From: Actinomycetota bacterium
GTDB taxonomy: Bacteria; Actinomycetota; Acidimicrobiia; Acidimicrobiales; Acidimicrobilacustridaceae
Length of the DNA stretch: 33,818 bases
Reading direction: 5' to 3'
Assembly (NCBI GenBank): GCA_009699125.1
Contig: WLOT01000006.1
Coordinates: forward strand, 1-33,818
Shown here: in pieces, positions 1 through 9,659 of the stretch
How positions within the stretch are numbered: the first letter of the stretch is position 1
How the letters are laid out: each line of letters starts with the position of its first letter
Notes under the pieces: generated by a model
Database searches by the model: none
What the model was told of the DNA's origin: nothing
What the model saw: only the letters and a program-made list of their open reading frames with translations
Made by a program: the position numbers and the translations under genes

Positions 1-16
1 ACAGTCCGGAGTCTCC

Positions 17-496
17 GTGACCCGAGTGCTTTACCCGGGATCGTTCGACCCGATCCATAACGGTCACCTTGAGATCATCGCGACTGCGTCGCGTCTCTTC
101 GACGAAGTCATCGTCGCGGCCATGCGTAATCCGCAGAAGGGCGAGCCATTGTTCTCGCTTGATGAGCGTCGAGAGATGCTCGAGGAATCAGTTGCGCACC
201 TTCCCAATGTCAAGGTCACGATGTTTGCATCACTCGTTGTCGACCTGGCCAAAGAGATGGGCGCCGACTTCATTGTGAAGGGCCTGCGAGCCGTTTCTGA
301 TTTCGAGAGCGAATTGCAGATGGCGCAGATGAACCAAAAGATTTCGGGCGTGGACACATTGTTCATCCCGTCGGCGTCCGGGAACTCATTCCTTGCGTCG
401 AAGTTGCTTCGAGAGATCACCCGCTTCGGTGGCGATGTGACGGCCATGGTGCCGCCCGCCGTCGCCAAACGACTTCAGGAGAAGTACGGATCGTGA
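17..496 (+). CDS. coaD: Phosphopantetheine adenylyltransferase
   Basis: ORF MTRVLYPGSFDPIHNGHLEI... with nucleotidyltransferase motif GSFDPIHNGH; GTG start. Confidence 0.96.
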   Translation: MTRVLYPGSFDPIHNGHLEIIATASRLFDEVIVAAMRNPQKGEPLFSLDERREMLEESVAHLPNVKVTMFASLVVDLAKEMGADFIVKGLRAVSDFESELQMAQMNQKISGVDTLFIPSASGNSFLASKLLREITRFGGDVTAMVPPAVAKRLQEKYGS

Positions 497-1383
497 GCCA
501 GTTCGACAATCCCGCATACGACGATCACGACATCGAGATCGACCTCACTCCGCCATCGGTTGGCGCGCAATATCACCCGGCCGAGACCGAAGACGTGTTG
601 CTCACACTGCGCGACATGATCGAGAACGCGCGCGATGTGCCGTTGTCTGCTTCATCGATGATCGTGAAGGACGAGGTTCTTGGCCTTATTGATGAAGCGC
701 TTGAATCGTTGCCGGAAGAACTCCGCGCCGCTCGTTGGTTGCTGAAGGAACGCGAAGAATTCCTTGCCCGCACTCGCCATGAAGCCGACGACCTCCTCGA
801 CCAGGCCCGTACCCGCGCCGAACGCATGGTGCAGCGCACTGAGGTTGTAAAAGCCGCCGAACAGCGCGCGTATGACATCGTCGATGCGGCGCAGGCCGAC
901 GCTCGCCGACTTCGTCACGAGGTCGAAGACTTCTGCGATCAGAAACTTGCCAGTTTCGAAATCGTGCTGGAACGCACGCAGAAACTTGTTGGTGCCGGTC
1001 GCGCAAAGTTGCAGGGCACGAATCTCCTTGCCGAAGCAGCGGCTGCTGCCGAACACGGCGTCGAAGGTGCCCCTGAACAAGTGATGTACGACTCGGAAGG
1101 CGAAGACTTCTCGGCGCCGCCGACACAGCCTTCGGTCTACGACGAACTTTCGCAACTCGATGACGCGCCCGCGTTGTACGACGCCGAGGGCATGGTCAAT
1201 GCCGAACCGTGGGACGACGGAGCGCTTCCATTCGACGATCAGTACGACGCGTACGACGATCGCCCGCGTCTCACGGTTGTCGATGATCGCTACTCCGATC
1301 TTCCGCCGCCCCCGTCCTCGAACCACCCCACTCAGACAATTCGCGACGCTGCCTCGAACTTTTTCGATCAGGACCTCGCGTAA
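493..1383 (+). CDS. DivIVA-like / coiled-coil protein with acidic C-terminal tail
   Basis: 296-aa ORF; start overlaps the coaD stop (GTGA); central Ala/Glu/Arg coiled coil (LLKEREEFLARTRHEADDLLDQARTRAERMV), Asp-rich C-terminus. Confidence 0.75.
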   Translation: MSQFDNPAYDDHDIEIDLTPPSVGAQYHPAETEDVLLTLRDMIENARDVPLSASSMIVKDEVLGLIDEALESLPEELRAARWLLKEREEFLARTRHEADDLLDQARTRAERMVQRTEVVKAAEQRAYDIVDAAQADARRLRHEVEDFCDQKLASFEIVLERTQKLVGAGRAKLQGTNLLAEAAAAAEHGVEGAPEQVMYDSEGEDFSAPPTQPSVYDELSQLDDAPALYDAEGMVNAEPWDDGALPFDDQYDAYDDRPRLTVVDDRYSDLPPPPSSNHPTQTIRDAASNFFDQDLA

Positions 1384-1386
1384 TCG

Positions 1387-1929
1387 ATGACCTACCGACC
1401 TTTGGTCGTGCCGATCGCCGACCTTCGTCGACATCCTGGAACGCGCCGTCAGTTCACTGAATCGGTCGAGCTTCCTGGTTTGGGGATTAGCTCGGCCACG
1501 GTGCCCGAAGACGCGTCGATCAGTCTCGATCTTGAACTTGAAACGCTGAGTAGTGGTTTGGTCGCAACCGGCACCATCACCACCCCTTGGGTGGGGGAAT
1601 GTCGGCGGTGTTTGCAGCCTGTCGAAGGTCGATCCGTGGCGCAGATCCGGGAGATCTTCGAACCTCGTCCCGTCGAGGGTGAGACCTACGCGATGGCCGA
1701 GGACACTGTGAATCTCGAGCCCATGGTGCGTGATGCGGTGCTACTGGCGCTGCCCCTGGCCCCGCTGTGCGATGCCGATTGCCGAGGTCCAGCCCCGGAA
1801 TTGTTCCCAGCCCGGGTCGAAGGAGAGGGCGTCGAATCCGAAGAAGACGAGGGTGCTGGACCCATCTCCGATCCCCGCTGGGCGGCCCTCGCAGATCTGG
1901 ACTTCGAACCGGGCGACCTCGGCGAGTAG
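1387..1929 (+). CDS. DUF177 / YceD family protein
   Basis: 180-aa ORF immediately upstream of rpmF; cysteine pattern CRRC...CDADC typical of the family. Confidence 0.88.
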   Translation: MTYRPLVVPIADLRRHPGTRRQFTESVELPGLGISSATVPEDASISLDLELETLSSGLVATGTITTPWVGECRRCLQPVEGRSVAQIREIFEPRPVEGETYAMAEDTVNLEPMVRDAVLLALPLAPLCDADCRGPAPELFPARVEGEGVESEEDEGAGPISDPRWAALADLDFEPGDLGE

Positions 1930-2005
1930 AGTCCTCCGTCTGCCCGGGGCACCCCCCGGTCCCGCGAGCGGCGTCAGTGTGCCGCCCCCCGAATCAGGAA
2001 CGACC

Positions 2006-2185
2006 ATGGCCGTACCCAAGAAGAAGACCTCGAAGTCCAAGAGCCGTAGCCGTCGTGCCTCAGCTTGGCGTATCGCCACTCCGGCTCGTAGCTCCTGCCC
2101 GCGTTGTGGCGCCGTGAAGCGTCCGCACGTCGTGTGTGGCAACTGCGGTTGGTACAACGGCCGCCAGGCACTCGACGTCGACTGA
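2006..2185 (+). CDS. rpmF: 50S ribosomal protein L32 (zinc-ribbon form)
   Basis: MAVPKKKTSKSKSRSRRASAW...CPRCGAVKRPHVVCGNCGWYNGRQALDVD; read from the ATG at 2006 inside ORF 1730..2185. Confidence 0.96.
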   Translation: MAVPKKKTSKSKSRSRRASAWRIATPARSSCPRCGAVKRPHVVCGNCGWYNGRQALDVD

Positions 2186-2201
2186 TCCCGAGAGGTCACA
2201 C

Positions 2202-3197
2202 ATGCTTCCCATCGCTGTAGATGCCATGGGGGGCGACAACGCTCCCGACGCAATCGTTGCTGGAGCGCGTCGCGCCGTCGACGAACTTGGTATTCCCGTT
2301 GTGTTGGTCGGACGCGCCGCGGAACTTGGCGACACCGGTGGCCTTGAGGTCATCGAAGCGTCGGAAGTTATTGCGATGGACGCCGATCCCGGCTCAAGCG
2401 TTCGCAAGATGAAAGATTCATCACTTGTGCGCGCAGCAGAAGCGGTGCGCGACGGCAAAGCATCAGCAATGGTGAGCGCAGGAAACACCGGCGCCACCAT
2501 GGCCAGTGCATTGTTACGTATGGGGCGCATTAAGGGCGTACAAAGGCCAGCAATTGCAACGCCGATTCCTGTTCCTGGCGCCGAAACTCCAACGGTGTTG
2601 CTTGATGCCGGAGCGAACTCCGAATGCAATGCCGACTGGCTTGTGCAGTTCGCGCAAATGGGTGCAGTGTTCGCGAAACAGCGTTTTGGAATTGCGTCGC
2701 CTCGAGTTGGGTTGTTGTCGATTGGTGAAGAACCGACCAAGGGCAATCCGCTTGTAAAGGAAACGCACAAGTTGCTTGCGGAAGGTTCCTGGATCGGCGC
2801 GACAGGTGCCCAGTTCATCGGCAACGTTGAAGGCCGCGACATCATGACTGACGACGTCGACGTCGTTGTGACCGATGGCTTCACCGGAAACGTCGCGCTG
2901 AAAACTCTCGAAGGTTCGTTGAAGTCGATCATCAACTCACTTCTCGCTGCGTTCGATTCTTCCGATGAAGCTCGCGCTGCTGCGGCGGCACTGTGGCCGT
3001 CGCTCTTGCCGCTCTACGACTCCCTCGATCCTGAGAACACCGGCGGAGCGATGCTTCTCGGCGTCGATGGTGTCTGCATCATCAGTCATGGCTCCTCCTC
3101 AGACCGGGCCATGGTGAATGCGGTGCGCGTTGCGGCGGACATGGTGAACGCCGATGTGGTCGGTCATATCGCCGCCACTGTTCGTCCTACTGACTGA
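2202..3197 (+). CDS. plsX: Phosphate acyltransferase PlsX
   Basis: MLPIAVDAMGGDNAPDAIV...; VSAGNTGA; start ATG 2202 after GAGAGG; position rpmF-plsX-acpP. Confidence 0.95.
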   Translation: MLPIAVDAMGGDNAPDAIVAGARRAVDELGIPVVLVGRAAELGDTGGLEVIEASEVIAMDADPGSSVRKMKDSSLVRAAEAVRDGKASAMVSAGNTGATMASALLRMGRIKGVQRPAIATPIPVPGAETPTVLLDAGANSECNADWLVQFAQMGAVFAKQRFGIASPRVGLLSIGEEPTKGNPLVKETHKLLAEGSWIGATGAQFIGNVEGRDIMTDDVDVVVTDGFTGNVALKTLEGSLKSIINSLLAAFDSSDEARAAAAALWPSLLPLYDSLDPENTGGAMLLGVDGVCIISHGSSSDRAMVNAVRVAADMVNADVVGHIAATVRPTD

Positions 3198-3307
3198 ACC
3201 CAGCCTCAGGCTGGCCTCAGAAGGGCGTTGAGCAGCCGTTTTCACAAGCGGGCAAAGTTTGACCCCGCTACGATCGGCCCGTTCCATCGCCGTCCGAGGA
3301 GACCGTT

Positions 3308-3598
3308 GTGCCCGCTGAGACCCATGTCGAACAAGGCCCCATTGACCGAGAGTTCGTCCTGAATCTGGTCCGTGACCGTTTGGCCGACATTCTCGAGACC
3401 GAGCCCTCCGCCATCAACGAAGGCGATTCCTTCGCCGACGACCTCGATGCCGACAGCCTGGCCCTCATTGAGCTGGTCGAGGCCCTCGAAGAGGAACTCG
3501 GCGAGCGCAGCGTTGGCTTCCGTATCGAAGATGAAGACCTGGCCGATCTCAAGACCGTCCGAGATGCCATCGATTACGTCATGGCGAAGCTGGGCTGA
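3308..3598 (+). CDS. acpP: Acyl carrier protein
   Basis: 96-aa ORF with phosphopantetheine site DDLDADSLALIELVEALEEEL; GTG start. Confidence 0.93.
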   Translation: MPAETHVEQGPIDREFVLNLVRDRLADILETEPSAINEGDSFADDLDADSLALIELVEALEEELGERSVGFRIEDEDLADLKTVRDAIDYVMAKLG

Positions 3599-3602
3599 GG
3601 TC

Positions 3603-4328
3603 CTGAGCTCCGACGCTGTCTCCGCGCTGGTCGAACGGTTGGGTTACGGATTCTCCGAGCCCGGGCCTTTGCTCCTCGCGCTCACGCATCGGTCGTGGTG
3701 TTCTGAAACCGGTCATGCCGCTTCCAATGAACGGCTTGAATTCCTCGGCGATGCAGTGCTTGGCGTGATCGTCACCGATCATCTCTTCACCTCGCATCCG
3801 GAAATGCCCGAAGGTCTGCTGGCCAAAGTTCGGTCGGCGGTCGTGAGCGAACCCACGTTGGCCAAAGTTGCCGCCGACCTTGGTGTCGGCCAAGCGCTGC
3901 GTTTAGGCAAAGGCGAAGATGCCAGCGGCGGACGATCCAAGGCGTCAATCCTGTCCGACGCCATGGAAGCCATCATCGGCGCTGTGTATGTCGACGGTGG
4001 CATCGATGCCGCACGCGAAGTTGTTCTTGGCCTCTTCGACGCATCAATCGCTGCTGCGGCCGAAGAACCCGGCGACGGCGACTTCAAGTCACAACTTCAA
4101 GAACTCACCGCGCGACGTTTTTCTGCGGCGCCGGTTTATGAACTCGGGGCAGAAGGCCCCGATCACGAGAAGCGATTCTTCGCTCGCGTATCGGTCGATG
4201 GCAACGTCATCGGTGAAGGCGAAGGTCGCTCAAAGAAAGGCGCCGAACAGGCTGCAGCGCACGCCGCGCTTGAACACCTGTCAACGGTGACCGTTCCCAA
4301 CCATGAGAGTGGGCAGCACGATGCCTGA
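3603..4328 (+). CDS. rnc: Ribonuclease III (start codon uncertain: CTG 3603 or ATG 3564)
   Basis: In-frame part of ORF 3372..4328: LVERLGYGFSEPGPLLLALTHRSWCSE...NERLEFLGDAVLG; C-terminal dsRBD GEGEGRSKKGAEQAAAHAAL. Confidence 0.92.
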   Translation: MSSDAVSALVERLGYGFSEPGPLLLALTHRSWCSETGHAASNERLEFLGDAVLGVIVTDHLFTSHPEMPEGLLAKVRSAVVSEPTLAKVAADLGVGQALRLGKGEDASGGRSKASILSDAMEAIIGAVYVDGGIDAAREVVLGLFDASIAAAAEEPGDGDFKSQLQELTARRFSAAPVYELGAEGPDHEKRFFARVSVDGNVIGEGEGRSKKGAEQAAAHAALEHLSTVTVPNHESGQHDA

Positions 4329-5157
4329 ATTGCCCGAAGTAGAAACCATTCGCCGCGAACTTGAAAAAGAGGTCGTCGGACGCAAGGTCAAGAGTGTCGA
4401 AGTCAGCGGCAAGAAGTCGATCAAACGACAGAGCCCCGAAGAATTCATTAACGGTCTTGTTGGCGCCAAGATCACTGGTTCACAGCGGAAGGGGAAGTAC
4501 CTCCTTCTGCCGCTCGACAATGGCCAGGTGCTCATCGTGCATCTGCGCATGTCGGGTCAGTTGCGTCGCGCAACACCGAAGGACGAGGTCGAAAAGCACA
4601 CTCACGTGACAATCACGTTCACGCAGGGTGGCCAACTTCGATTCATCGACCCGCGCACGTTTGGCGAGATGTTCCTGGCAACTCCCGACGAAATCTCCTC
4701 GGAAATCGAAGAACTCTCGAACCTTGGTGTCGATCCGGTGGAAACCCCAATGTCATGGGTCGACTTCGGACATCTCCTTCGCTCGAAGAGCCAGTCGCTC
4801 AAGGCGTTCCTCACTGATCAGTCAATGATCGCTGGCATCGGCAACATCTATGCCGACGAAATCCTTTTCGACTCGGGTCTTCGCTACGACCGCGAAACGG
4901 GTTCGCTCACGACGCAGGAAATTCGTCGGCTCTATCGCTCGCTCGTCGAGATCCTGCACGAAGCAATTAAGTACAACGGCTCAACCTTGGGCGACGGCCA
5001 GTACGTCGACCTCTTCGGTAAAGCCGGCGATTACCAAAGCCACCATCAGGTGTACGACCGTGAAAAGCAGCCATGTCGTCGTTGTCGTCGTAACGACATC
5101 GTGAAGACCAAGGTTGCCAGCCGGTCCACCTTCTACTGCGAGGTCTGTCAGGTCTGA
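4321..5157 (+). CDS. mutM: Formamidopyrimidine-DNA glycosylase
   Basis: MPELPEVETIRREL N-terminus; zinc finger CRRCRRNDIVKTKVASRSTFYCEVCQ. Confidence 0.95.
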   Translation: MPELPEVETIRRELEKEVVGRKVKSVEVSGKKSIKRQSPEEFINGLVGAKITGSQRKGKYLLLPLDNGQVLIVHLRMSGQLRRATPKDEVEKHTHVTITFTQGGQLRFIDPRTFGEMFLATPDEISSEIEELSNLGVDPVETPMSWVDFGHLLRSKSQSLKAFLTDQSMIAGIGNIYADEILFDSGLRYDRETGSLTTQEIRRLYRSLVEILHEAIKYNGSTLGDGQYVDLFGKAGDYQSHHQVYDREKQPCRRCRRNDIVKTKVASRSTFYCEVCQV

Positions 5158-8100
5158 TGTATCTGAAACGACTCACGATGAAGGGCTTCAAGTCCTTCGC
5201 CGATACGACAGCTCTCGATCTCGAACCAGGAGTCACCGTTGTGGTGGGCCCCAATGGTTCGGGCAAGTCCAATGTGGTCGACGCGATCGGCTGGGTGCTC
5301 GGCGCCCAGGCGCCTTCCGCCGTTCGTTCGCAGAAGATGGACGACGTCATTTTTGCAGGTACCACCAAGCGCGCAGCACTTGGTCGCGCCGAGGTCAGCC
5401 TCACGATCGACAACTCCTCGGGAATGCTTCCCATCGAGTTCAACGAGGTCACGATCACTCGCACCTTGTTCCGTTCAGGCGACAGCGAATATGCGCTCAA
5501 CGGTGTGCCATGTCGACTTCTCGACATTCAGGATTTGCTCTCCGACAGTGGTGTTGGTCGTCAGCAGCACGTCATCATTTCGCAGGGCCAGATCGATGCG
5601 GTGCTGAATGCCCGTCCCGAAGAACGTCGCGCAATCATTGAAGAAGCAGCTGGCATTCTGAAGTACCGCCGACGCAAGGAGAAGTCCGAACGTCGCCTCA
5701 CTGCGACCGAAGGAAACCTGACTCGTTTGCAGGATCTCCTTCGCGAAGTTCGTCGCCAGTTGCGTCCGCTTGAACGTCAGGCCGATGCCGCTCGTCGCCA
5801 TGCTGGTGTGGTTTCCGAACTCACCGCACTACGCATCTTTATTGCCGGTCGCGAGCTTGCGGGTTTTCGTACGCGACTCGAAAACGGAATGCGCGGCCGC
5901 TCCGAACTTTCCGCTGAAGAAGAACGTCTTCGTCGTTCACTCGCCGAACTCGACACGCAAATTATGTCGGTCGAGGCGGAACTCACCGCAATGGGCGGCG
6001 ACGATCTTGGCGATGGCCTCGCTTCGTACGAGTCGCTGTTCCAGCAGGCTCGTGGTTTGTCGGCGGTGCTCACCGAACGTCGCCGCGGTGTCGATCGCCT
6101 TCGTGGTGCATCGATCGATCAAGGAGTTGTTGCATCGCTCGAAGCCGAAGCGGCACGACTCGCCGCCGAACTGGCCGAGGTCGAGGCCGAATCAGAAAAG
6201 TTCGAACCTCTTACTGCGGAACTTGCCGAGGCCGAGGAACTTCTCGCTGCTGAACGTTTGGTCTTCGAAGAGCAGTGGGCGAGCGGTGTACCTGCGCCCA
6301 CAGGTGCTGCAGCCGAAGTTCGTGGAGAACTCGCTGCGCTTCGCACCGCATCTGGCCGTGCTCGTGAAGAACGCGATCGCATCGGAACGCGTGCAACTGC
6401 GTTGGCCGAAAAGGCTGCCACGCTCCTCACCGAGACTGAGACCCTTCGGGCCCAGCTCATCGAGTTTGAATCGGCCGAACTTCCGTTAGTCGAGGCGATG
6501 GAATCGGCCGAAGCGCGTCGTTCGCGTGCCGAGTCCGCAGTTCAAGCAGCTGAAGCAGTTCATCGTGCCGCTGAAAGCGAGAAGAACGCCTGGAGCGCTC
6601 GAGTCGAAGCGCTTGCGCTGGCCCTCGACGAAGCACGGTCTCGCGCTGGCACCGAACGTCTCGCTGGCATCGACGGTGTCCTCGGAACGGTTCTCGATCT
6701 CGTCGAAATCGATGTGGGCTGGGAAGCAGCATTCGAAGCTGCCGTTGGCGAAGCGCTTGCCGCTGTTGTCGTCGACGGTGTCGATGCCGGACGCCGAGCA
6801 CTTGAAGCGCTCAGCGCAGAATCACTTAGCGGTGCGGTACTCGCTCTGGGTGCGGGTCGTTCAACGCGCACTGCTCCTCCCGTTGGTGCGCCATTGCGCG
6901 GACATGTCCGAGCTCGTCGCCCCGATGTCGAACCGCTTCTCGATGCACTTATCGGCGCTGCAGTCGTTATCGATGGTGGCTGGGTGCAGGCAGTCGATGC
7001 ATCACTTGCTCACCCCGACGCAATCGTTGTCACAAGCAGTGGCGATCGATTCGGCGTGAGCGGTTGGCGAGTCGGTTCATCCGGCGCTGGTGCAACTGGT
7101 GCCGCTCTCGACGAAGCAACCCGCCGTGCCGACGAAGCTGTACTTGTTGCTGCAGATGCAGCCGCAGTGCTCGAAACGGCACGAGCCGAACTGACCGACG
7201 CCGCAAGCGTCGAAGCTGGTCTTGCTCGCGATCTCGACGCAAACGATTCTCGACTCACCGCAGCGGGCGACCGTTTACAGCGAGCCGAAACCGATCGTCG
7301 TGATGCGGCCACGGAAGCCGAAGCACTCAACGATCATCTTGGCGAACTCACCGATCGCGTGACTCGTGAAGATGCTCGTATTGCCGAACTCGAGGGGATG
7401 CTTCCCGATCTCGAAGCAGCCGACAACGAACTCGCAGCGTCCGCTCGAAGAATGGCCGAGTCCCGTGCTCGTCTTGAAGAGCAAGCAGCTGAGGTTGGCT
7501 CTCGTCGGAGCGATCTCGAAGTTCGAAGCGTTGCGGTGGTCGAGCGTCGGCAATTCCTCACCGGTCGTTTGGCCGAGGTCGAAACCCGACTCGAGGGTGC
7601 CGCTGCCGAACGAGAGGCCGCCGAAGCTCGCCGACTCGAACTCGACCGCACGCAAACCGCACTCGATCGCTTGTCGGCGCTCATTCAGGATCGCTCGTCG
7701 CTTATTGAAGGTCGCCTTAACGATTTCCGTGAGCGTCGTCGTCAGCAGTCCGAGGCGGCTCGCGGTGTTGCCGGTCGACTCGATGGTCTTCGTCGTCAGC
7801 GTGCCGATCAGGAACGCGGTCTCAGCGAGGTCCGCGAGCGTTTGCAGCGCGCCGAGATCGATCACGCCGAAATCGAAATGCGTATCGAAGCGGCAGTCGA
7901 AGCACTCCGACGCGATCTCGACTGCGAACCCGATGTCGCGATTGCCAGCGAATGCCCCGAACTCGCTGAAGGCGCTACTGCCGCTGGCCGAGCCCGCGAG
8001 CTTGAACGTGATCTCCGCCTCATGGGCCCGATCAATCCGTTGGCCCTTGAAGAATTCGAGGCTCTTCAAGAACGCCATACGTTCCTTGAACAGCAACTCG

Positions 8101-8618
8101 AAGACGTCAAGGAAAGTCGTCGCGAACTTGCCAAGGTGATTCGGGCGATCGACGGCGAAATCGTCAGCGTGTTCGCTGCCGCATTTGCCGATGTGGCTGC
8201 CAATTTCGAAGCACTCTTCGAGACGCTCTTCCCTGGTGGTCAGGGCCGGCTGAAGCTCACCGAACCCGATAACTTGTTGCTTACCGGAATCGAGGTTGAG
8301 GCAAAGCCTTCCGGAAAGAACGTTCGGAAGCTTTCGTTGCTTTCGGGTGGCGAGCGTTCGCTCACGGCGTTGGCGTACTTGTTTGCAGTGTTCCGCAGTC
8401 GTCCGTCGCCGTTCTACGTGATGGACGAAGTCGAGGCCGCTCTCGATGACATGAACCTCAGTCGATTCCTTGGACTCGTTGCGGAATTCCGCAATGATGC
8501 CCAGCTCGTCATCGTGAGCCATCAGAAGCGCACCATGGAAGCCGCCGATTGCCTCTACGGCGTCTCGATGCAATCCGGTGGTTCGTCGCGAGTTGTCAGC
8601 GAAAAGGTGTCTTCCTAG
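5157..8618 (+). CDS. smc: Chromosome segregation protein SMC
   Basis: 1153 aa; Walker A GPNGSGKSNVVDAIGWVLG; hinge region; signature LLSGGERSLTALAYLFAVFRSRPSPFYVMDEVEAALDD. Confidence 0.97.
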   Translation: MYLKRLTMKGFKSFADTTALDLEPGVTVVVGPNGSGKSNVVDAIGWVLGAQAPSAVRSQKMDDVIFAGTTKRAALGRAEVSLTIDNSSGMLPIEFNEVTITRTLFRSGDSEYALNGVPCRLLDIQDLLSDSGVGRQQHVIISQGQIDAVLNARPEERRAIIEEAAGILKYRRRKEKSERRLTATEGNLTRLQDLLREVRRQLRPLERQADAARRHAGVVSELTALRIFIAGRELAGFRTRLENGMRGRSELSAEEERLRRSLAELDTQIMSVEAELTAMGGDDLGDGLASYESLFQQARGLSAVLTERRRGVDRLRGASIDQGVVASLEAEAARLAAELAEVEAESEKFEPLTAELAEAEELLAAERLVFEEQWASGVPAPTGAAAEVRGELAALRTASGRAREERDRIGTRATALAEKAATLLTETETLRAQLIEFESAELPLVEAMESAEARRSRAESAVQAAEAVHRAAESEKNAWSARVEALALALDEARSRAGTERLAGIDGVLGTVLDLVEIDVGWEAAFEAAVGEALAAVVVDGVDAGRRALEALSAESLSGAVLALGAGRSTRTAPPVGAPLRGHVRARRPDVEPLLDALIGAAVVIDGGWVQAVDASLAHPDAIVVTSSGDRFGVSGWRVGSSGAGATGAALDEATRRADEAVLVAADAAAVLETARAELTDAASVEAGLARDLDANDSRLTAAGDRLQRAETDRRDAATEAEALNDHLGELTDRVTREDARIAELEGMLPDLEAADNELAASARRMAESRARLEEQAAEVGSRRSDLEVRSVAVVERRQFLTGRLAEVETRLEGAAAEREAAEARRLELDRTQTALDRLSALIQDRSSLIEGRLNDFRERRRQQSEAARGVAGRLDGLRRQRADQERGLSEVRERLQRAEIDHAEIEMRIEAAVEALRRDLDCEPDVAIASECPELAEGATAAGRARELERDLRLMGPINPLALEEFEALQERHTFLEQQLEDVKESRRELAKVIRAIDGEIVSVFAAAFADVAANFEALFETLFPGGQGRLKLTEPDNLLLTGIEVEAKPSGKNVRKLSLLSGGERSLTALAYLFAVFRSRPSPFYVMDEVEAALDDMNLSRFLGLVAEFRNDAQLVIVSHQKRTMEAADCLYGVSMQSGGSSRVVSEKVSS

Positions 8619-8651
8619 CGAACTTGCAGACGCAGGACAGAAAACGAACAG

Positions 8652-8677
8652 CGGCCCACCGATTGCTCGGTGGGCCG
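8652..8677. terminator. Bidirectional intrinsic terminator candidate between convergent smc and VWA genes
   Basis: Perfect 11-bp inverted repeat CGGCCCACCGA-TTGC-TCGGTGGGCCG followed by TTTGTGTT. Confidence 0.85.
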
Positions 8678-8699
8678 TTTGTGTTCTGCTTTGCGGCGA

Positions 8700-9659
8700 C
8701 TACGGAAGTCGGTTTGACCATGCCAGCGCGAGGCCTGACGCGAGCACCAGCGTGAGGAACGATGCTGCAACGAACCACTGTGTGAGCGATGACTGTGCGT
8801 CGTCGTATCCAATCGAGGATCCGATCTTCGAGTAGACGTCGGTCAACTGATTCTGTGTCGAGGCCTCGTAAAAGTTGCCACCAGACTCGGTTGCGATGGT
8901 CTTGAGCGACGGTGCATCGACAGGAACGCTCACACTCTGGCCGTTTGGCAGCGTGACGGTTCCGTTTGGTGTTCCGAAGGCGATAGTGGAGACGGGTACG
9001 CCTTCATCGATTGCTCGTTGTGTCGCGGTGGCGTTTGGTGTTCCCATCGTCGTTGTTCCGTCGGACAACAGCACGATCGCTGCGGGTACTGCGGCACCGT
9101 CGGGAGCAGGCGGTACATCGCCGAGCGCATCAAGGCTTGAATCGATGGCGTCACCGATTGCTGTTCCGTCCGCGAGTTGAGCATTTTGGATCGCGTTGGC
9201 AACTTGCTCACGATCAGTCGTCGGTGTGACACGAATCTTTGCGCTTCCCGCAAAGGTGACGAGCCCGACATTGAACTGTGCGGGGACATCGTCGAGGAAC
9301 GCTATTGCTGCGGCCTTTGCTGCCTCGATGCGATCAGGCTTCACATCGGTTGCTTCCATCGAAAGCGAAACGTCAAGAGCAAGCATGACTGTTGCTCGTT
9401 CGCGAGGAACTTTTACATCGTGCACCGGTTGCGAGAATGCCAACACCAACGCTGCGAGTGCAACGAGCTGCACCGCAGCCGCAATGTGACGTCGCCAGCC
9501 CGGACGATTCGGTGCAATGGACTCGAGAAGTTCGAGATTGGTGAACCGAACTGCATATTTCGAGCGGCGCTTTTGAAAGACCGCATAGACGGCTCCCAGG
9601 GCAACGACCACAAAAAGCAGCAGCAATCGCCAAGGGCTGAGAAAGGAAATACCCATCAT
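8700..9659 (-). CDS. VWA domain-containing membrane protein (BatA-like)
   Basis: 319 aa; N-terminal hydrophobic segments, MIDAS ALDVSLSMEATD, C-terminal TM; next to DUF58 and MoxR genes. Confidence 0.9.
   Translation of the reverse strand: MMGISFLSPWRLLLLFVVVALGAVYAVFQKRRSKYAVRFTNLELLESIAPNRPGWRRHIAAAVQLVALAALVLAFSQPVHDVKVPRERATVMLALDVSLSMEATDVKPDRIEAAKAAAIAFLDDVPAQFNVGLVTFAGSAKIRVTPTTDREQVANAIQNAQLADGTAIGDAIDSSLDALGDVPPAPDGAAVPAAIVLLSDGTTTMGTPNATATQRAIDEGVPVSTIAFGTPNGTVTLPNGQSVSVPVDAPSLKTIATESGGNFYEASTQNQLTDVYSKIGSSIGYDDAQSSLTQWFVAASFLTLVLASGLALAWSNRLP

Noticed and set aside
652-1434. 260-aa minus-strand ORF over the DivIVA-like gene
   Set aside because: Antisense to a plus-strand gene in a consistent operon; no recognisable motifs.
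2060-2935. 291-aa minus-strand ORF over rpmF/plsX
   Set aside because: Antisense to confident rpmF and plsX; low-complexity Ser/Pro/Ala composition with no domain.
3200-3214. Short hairpin CCAGCC-TCA-GGCTGG after plsX
   Set aside because: 6-bp stem with 3-nt loop and no U-tract; expected by chance in GC-rich DNA.
7275-8573. 432-aa minus-strand ORF antisense to smc
   Set aside because: It lies wholly inside the well-supported smc gene, has no recognisable domain, and is a typical mirror ORF of high-GC codon bias.
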